From NCBI RefSeq assembly GCF_030066895.1, contig NZ_JASJAV010000020.1, positions 1 to 64,000 of the forward strand: a stretch of 64,000 nucleotides of DNA, in the 5' to 3' direction. A program made the translations under genes and the position numbers. The notes beneath the pieces are model-generated. The model saw only the letters and a program-made list of their open reading frames with translations, searched no databases and had not been told where the DNA came from. Positions 62,294 through 64,000 of this stretch are shown here, piece by piece; within the stretch, counting starts at the first letter, position 1, and each line of letters opens with the position of its first letter. The DNA comes from Breoghania sp. Its GTDB lineage: Bacteria > Pseudomonadota > Alphaproteobacteria > Rhizobiales > Stappiaceae.

Positions 62294-63760
62294 CTAGTCG
62301 ACGACCAGCTTGACCGACTGGCCCACGGTCAGCGACACCTCATCGTCCAGCCCGTTGAGCAGCGTGAACAGCTTGACCCGGCGCGCCGGCGCAATGCCGC
62401 TCATGCGGCGGGCAAGATCATGGATCGTCTGACCGGGCAGCACCTTGACAACGCGAATCGTCAGCGGCCTCAACCGCGCCTGTTCGGTCGGGCTCAGTTG
62501 CCGGAAACTCTTCAGGGTTTCGTCAAACGCAGCAAGGAATGCCTCGGACGGATCACGCGTGGCGAGGATGAAACGGTAAACGGTCTCGCCCTTGCGCACC
62601 AGACCGATGCGGAACGACCAGCCTTCCGCCAGCGCCGTCGCGGTGACAGCAGGCAGCCCGTTCACCGTAGTGTGGCGAATGGAATTGTCCACCAGCCCGT
62701 TGATCCAGCCGGACTGGATGTAATCGGGAAGGCTTTCGGAGGCGACGAGATCCGCCCCGTCGAACCTCAACGCCGTGCCCTTGCCGTCGCTCGCCAGCAC
62801 CGCTTGCGGCGTGTTTTCAAGCTGGAACCCGGCCGGAACGGTAAAACCGCTGCCCAACGCCTTGTGCAGGAAGGAGCGCCCGCGCACGAACCCTTGCAGC
62901 GGGTCGTCGCCGTAGAGCATGCCGTCGAGCTTGGCGAGATAGGCGGAGCGATCCTGTTCGCCGATCCCCGGCGCCCCGATCTGTCGTGCTTCGCGAATAG
63001 CGCGGGCAATGCGATCCGGGGTCGAAGGATGGGTGGAGATGAAATCGGGCGCCGCCTTCTCATCGCCGCGCGCCGTTATGAATTTCGAGTAGCGCCCCAT
63101 GCTCTCCAGGAACCGGGCCGCCGCATAGGGATCGAAGCCCGCACGCGCCAGCGTCCGGACACCGATACTGTCGGCCTGAAGTTCCTGAGCCTGCGTGAAC
63201 CGGGCAAACGAGCGCTGGGAAGACGCCACCGCGGCCTCCACCTGCTCCGGATCGTCGACGATATTGGTGACCACCTTGCTCGCCAGTGCGGCGGCCGCCT
63301 CCTGTTGCTGGCGGGCGGCGCCGTGGTGAGCGGTCACATGCGCCATTTCATGTGCCAGAACGGCGGCCATTTCGGAGGTATCGTTGGCCAGCGCCAGAAG
63401 TCCGCGCGAGACATAGAGATAGCCGCCGGGAAGCGCGAAGGCGTTGACGGCCGGGGAATTGAGGATGGTGATCTTGTAGGTCTGCGAGGGGTCCTCGGAG
63501 GCGGCGACAAGACGACCGACGGCCCGCGCCACGGCCTCTTCCGCGCCCGCATTCTTGTAGACCCCGCCATAGCTCGCCACCACGCGCGGATGCTCGCGCG
63601 CACCGATGGAAGCTTCAGAATCTCCGTTGAAAAAGATGCACGAATTGTTGTTGAGCGGGATCTTGCTGGAACTGATGAGCTGACACCCGGCCAGCACGGA
63701 AGCCATCACGACGGCTCCGAGCACACGCGCATACGAACGCCGGCGACGATAGAGCTTCAT
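62294..63760 (-). CDS. M48 family metallopeptidase lipoprotein (BepA/YfgC-like)
   Basis: A 488-residue periplasmic zinc peptidase. The signal ends in lipobox VLAGCQ (MKLYRRRRSYARVLGAVVMA), so it is a lipoprotein. MAAVLAHEMAHVTAHHGAAR carries HExxH near residue 135; the second zinc ligand lies in FTQAQELQADSIGVRTLARA. STHPSTPDRIARAIREARQI is typical of the Oma1/BepA group. The C-terminal half ends with a LysM-like module (VVKVLPGQTIHDLARRMSGI). The start at 63760 gives a normal lipoprotein signal; the frame is open to 63838. It is intact and converges with rpoH2. Probable role: envelope protein quality control. Confidence 0.92.
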   Translation of the reverse strand: MKLYRRRRSYARVLGAVVMASVLAGCQLISSSKIPLNNNSCIFFNGDSEASIGAREHPRVVASYGGVYKNAGAEEAVARAVGRLVAASEDPSQTYKITILNSPAVNAFALPGGYLYVSRGLLALANDTSEMAAVLAHEMAHVTAHHGAARQQQEAAAALASKVVTNIVDDPEQVEAAVASSQRSFARFTQAQELQADSIGVRTLARAGFDPYAAARFLESMGRYSKFITARGDEKAAPDFISTHPSTPDRIARAIREARQIGAPGIGEQDRSAYLAKLDGMLYGDDPLQGFVRGRSFLHKALGSGFTVPAGFQLENTPQAVLASDGKGTALRFDGADLVASESLPDYIQSGWINGLVDNSIRHTTVNGLPAVTATALAEGWSFRIGLVRKGETVYRFILATRDPSEAFLAAFDETLKSFRQLSPTEQARLRPLTIRVVKVLPGQTIHDLARRMSGIAPARRVKLFTLLNGLDDEVSLTVGQSVKLVVD

Positions 63761-64000
63761 CGCCAACGCTGACACCTCCCCCGATTTCCTGGGCCACCGG
63801 TCTTGCAGATGAGCCGAAATCCTAGCCACCTCTTTCAATCACTTCGATCGCATCCGGATATCAAACATCGATCACCGCACCATTCCATCGTCTGAGCCAA
63901 CCGCGTACACGAATGTAACGCCCGACCATCGCATCGAGATCCCGTCCGGCCGCACGAAATGCGCTCGCGCGCGCGGCGGGAATAGTTACCGTAAAATCCC

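Overview
The window is about 61-62% G+C by eye and reads as a chromosomal segment of an alphaproteobacterium of the order Hyphomicrobiales, probably near the Stappiaceae (Stappia, Roseibium/Labrenzia, Pannonibacter). This is inferred from gene content and local gene order (carB-greA, clpS, long uvrB, DUF2794, ybbAP-tesA, urtABCDE with a transporter-type hybrid kinase, imelysin/di-heme cluster, Suv3-like helicase-S4-fdxA-carD-rpoH2). No database search was possible.

Layout. 1-3.4 kb: MerR regulator, a broken AraC regulator, a small XRE regulator with a palindrome over its promoter. 3.6-12.1 kb: housekeeping genes carB, greA, clpS and uvrB, interspersed with broken TraB-like and SelW-like genes. 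12.1-14.4 kb: an A+T-rich islet with a HEPN-type protein, followed by REP-like repeats. 14.5-31.1 kb: a coiled-coil (crescentin-like?) gene, acetyltransferases, an FAD oxidoreductase, Bax-inhibitor-1 protein, the ybbAP-tesA locus, two aldo/keto reductases, thpR, DUF2794, htpG and tRNA-Leu(CAA). 31.2-35.7 kb: DedA, DsbB, small membrane protein, zincin-type peptidase and AsmA. 35.8-46.1 kb: the urea-type ABC transporter urtABCDE (minus strand), divergent from a fused transporter/Cys-cluster/hybrid histidine kinase and a LuxR-type response regulator. 46.2-52.4 kb: an iron-uptake-type operon (Cys-rich protein, imelysin, di-heme oxidoreductase, second imelysin, DUF1513). 52.9-64 kb: TerB-like, glutamine amidotransferase, Suv3-like helicase, S4 protein, 7Fe ferredoxin, CarD, RpoH2-like sigma factor and an M48 lipoprotein peptidase.

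The most unusual global property is the number of broken reading frames. About twenty genes carry premature stops, one-base frameshifts, short duplications or short internal deletions, yet the protein on either side of each lesion still matches its family. The long core genes carB, greA, clpS, uvrB, htpG, the helicase, fdxA, carD, urtB, urtC and the M48 peptidase are uninterrupted. This could be recent, selectively filtered gene decay or an error-rich assembly. Several lesions (a G12 run, changed C-run lengths) look like sequencing error, while the sparing of core genes points the other way. Disrupted genes are labelled 'pseudogene' to describe the given sequence, not as proof of loss of function in the organism.

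No CRISPR array, transposase, integrase or recognisable prophage was found. The best accessory candidates are the A+T-rich HEPN islet, the kinase fusion with an internal metal-binding-like Cys cluster, the Cys-rich protein heading the imelysin operon, and a nested palindromic mosaic near 26.3 kb.
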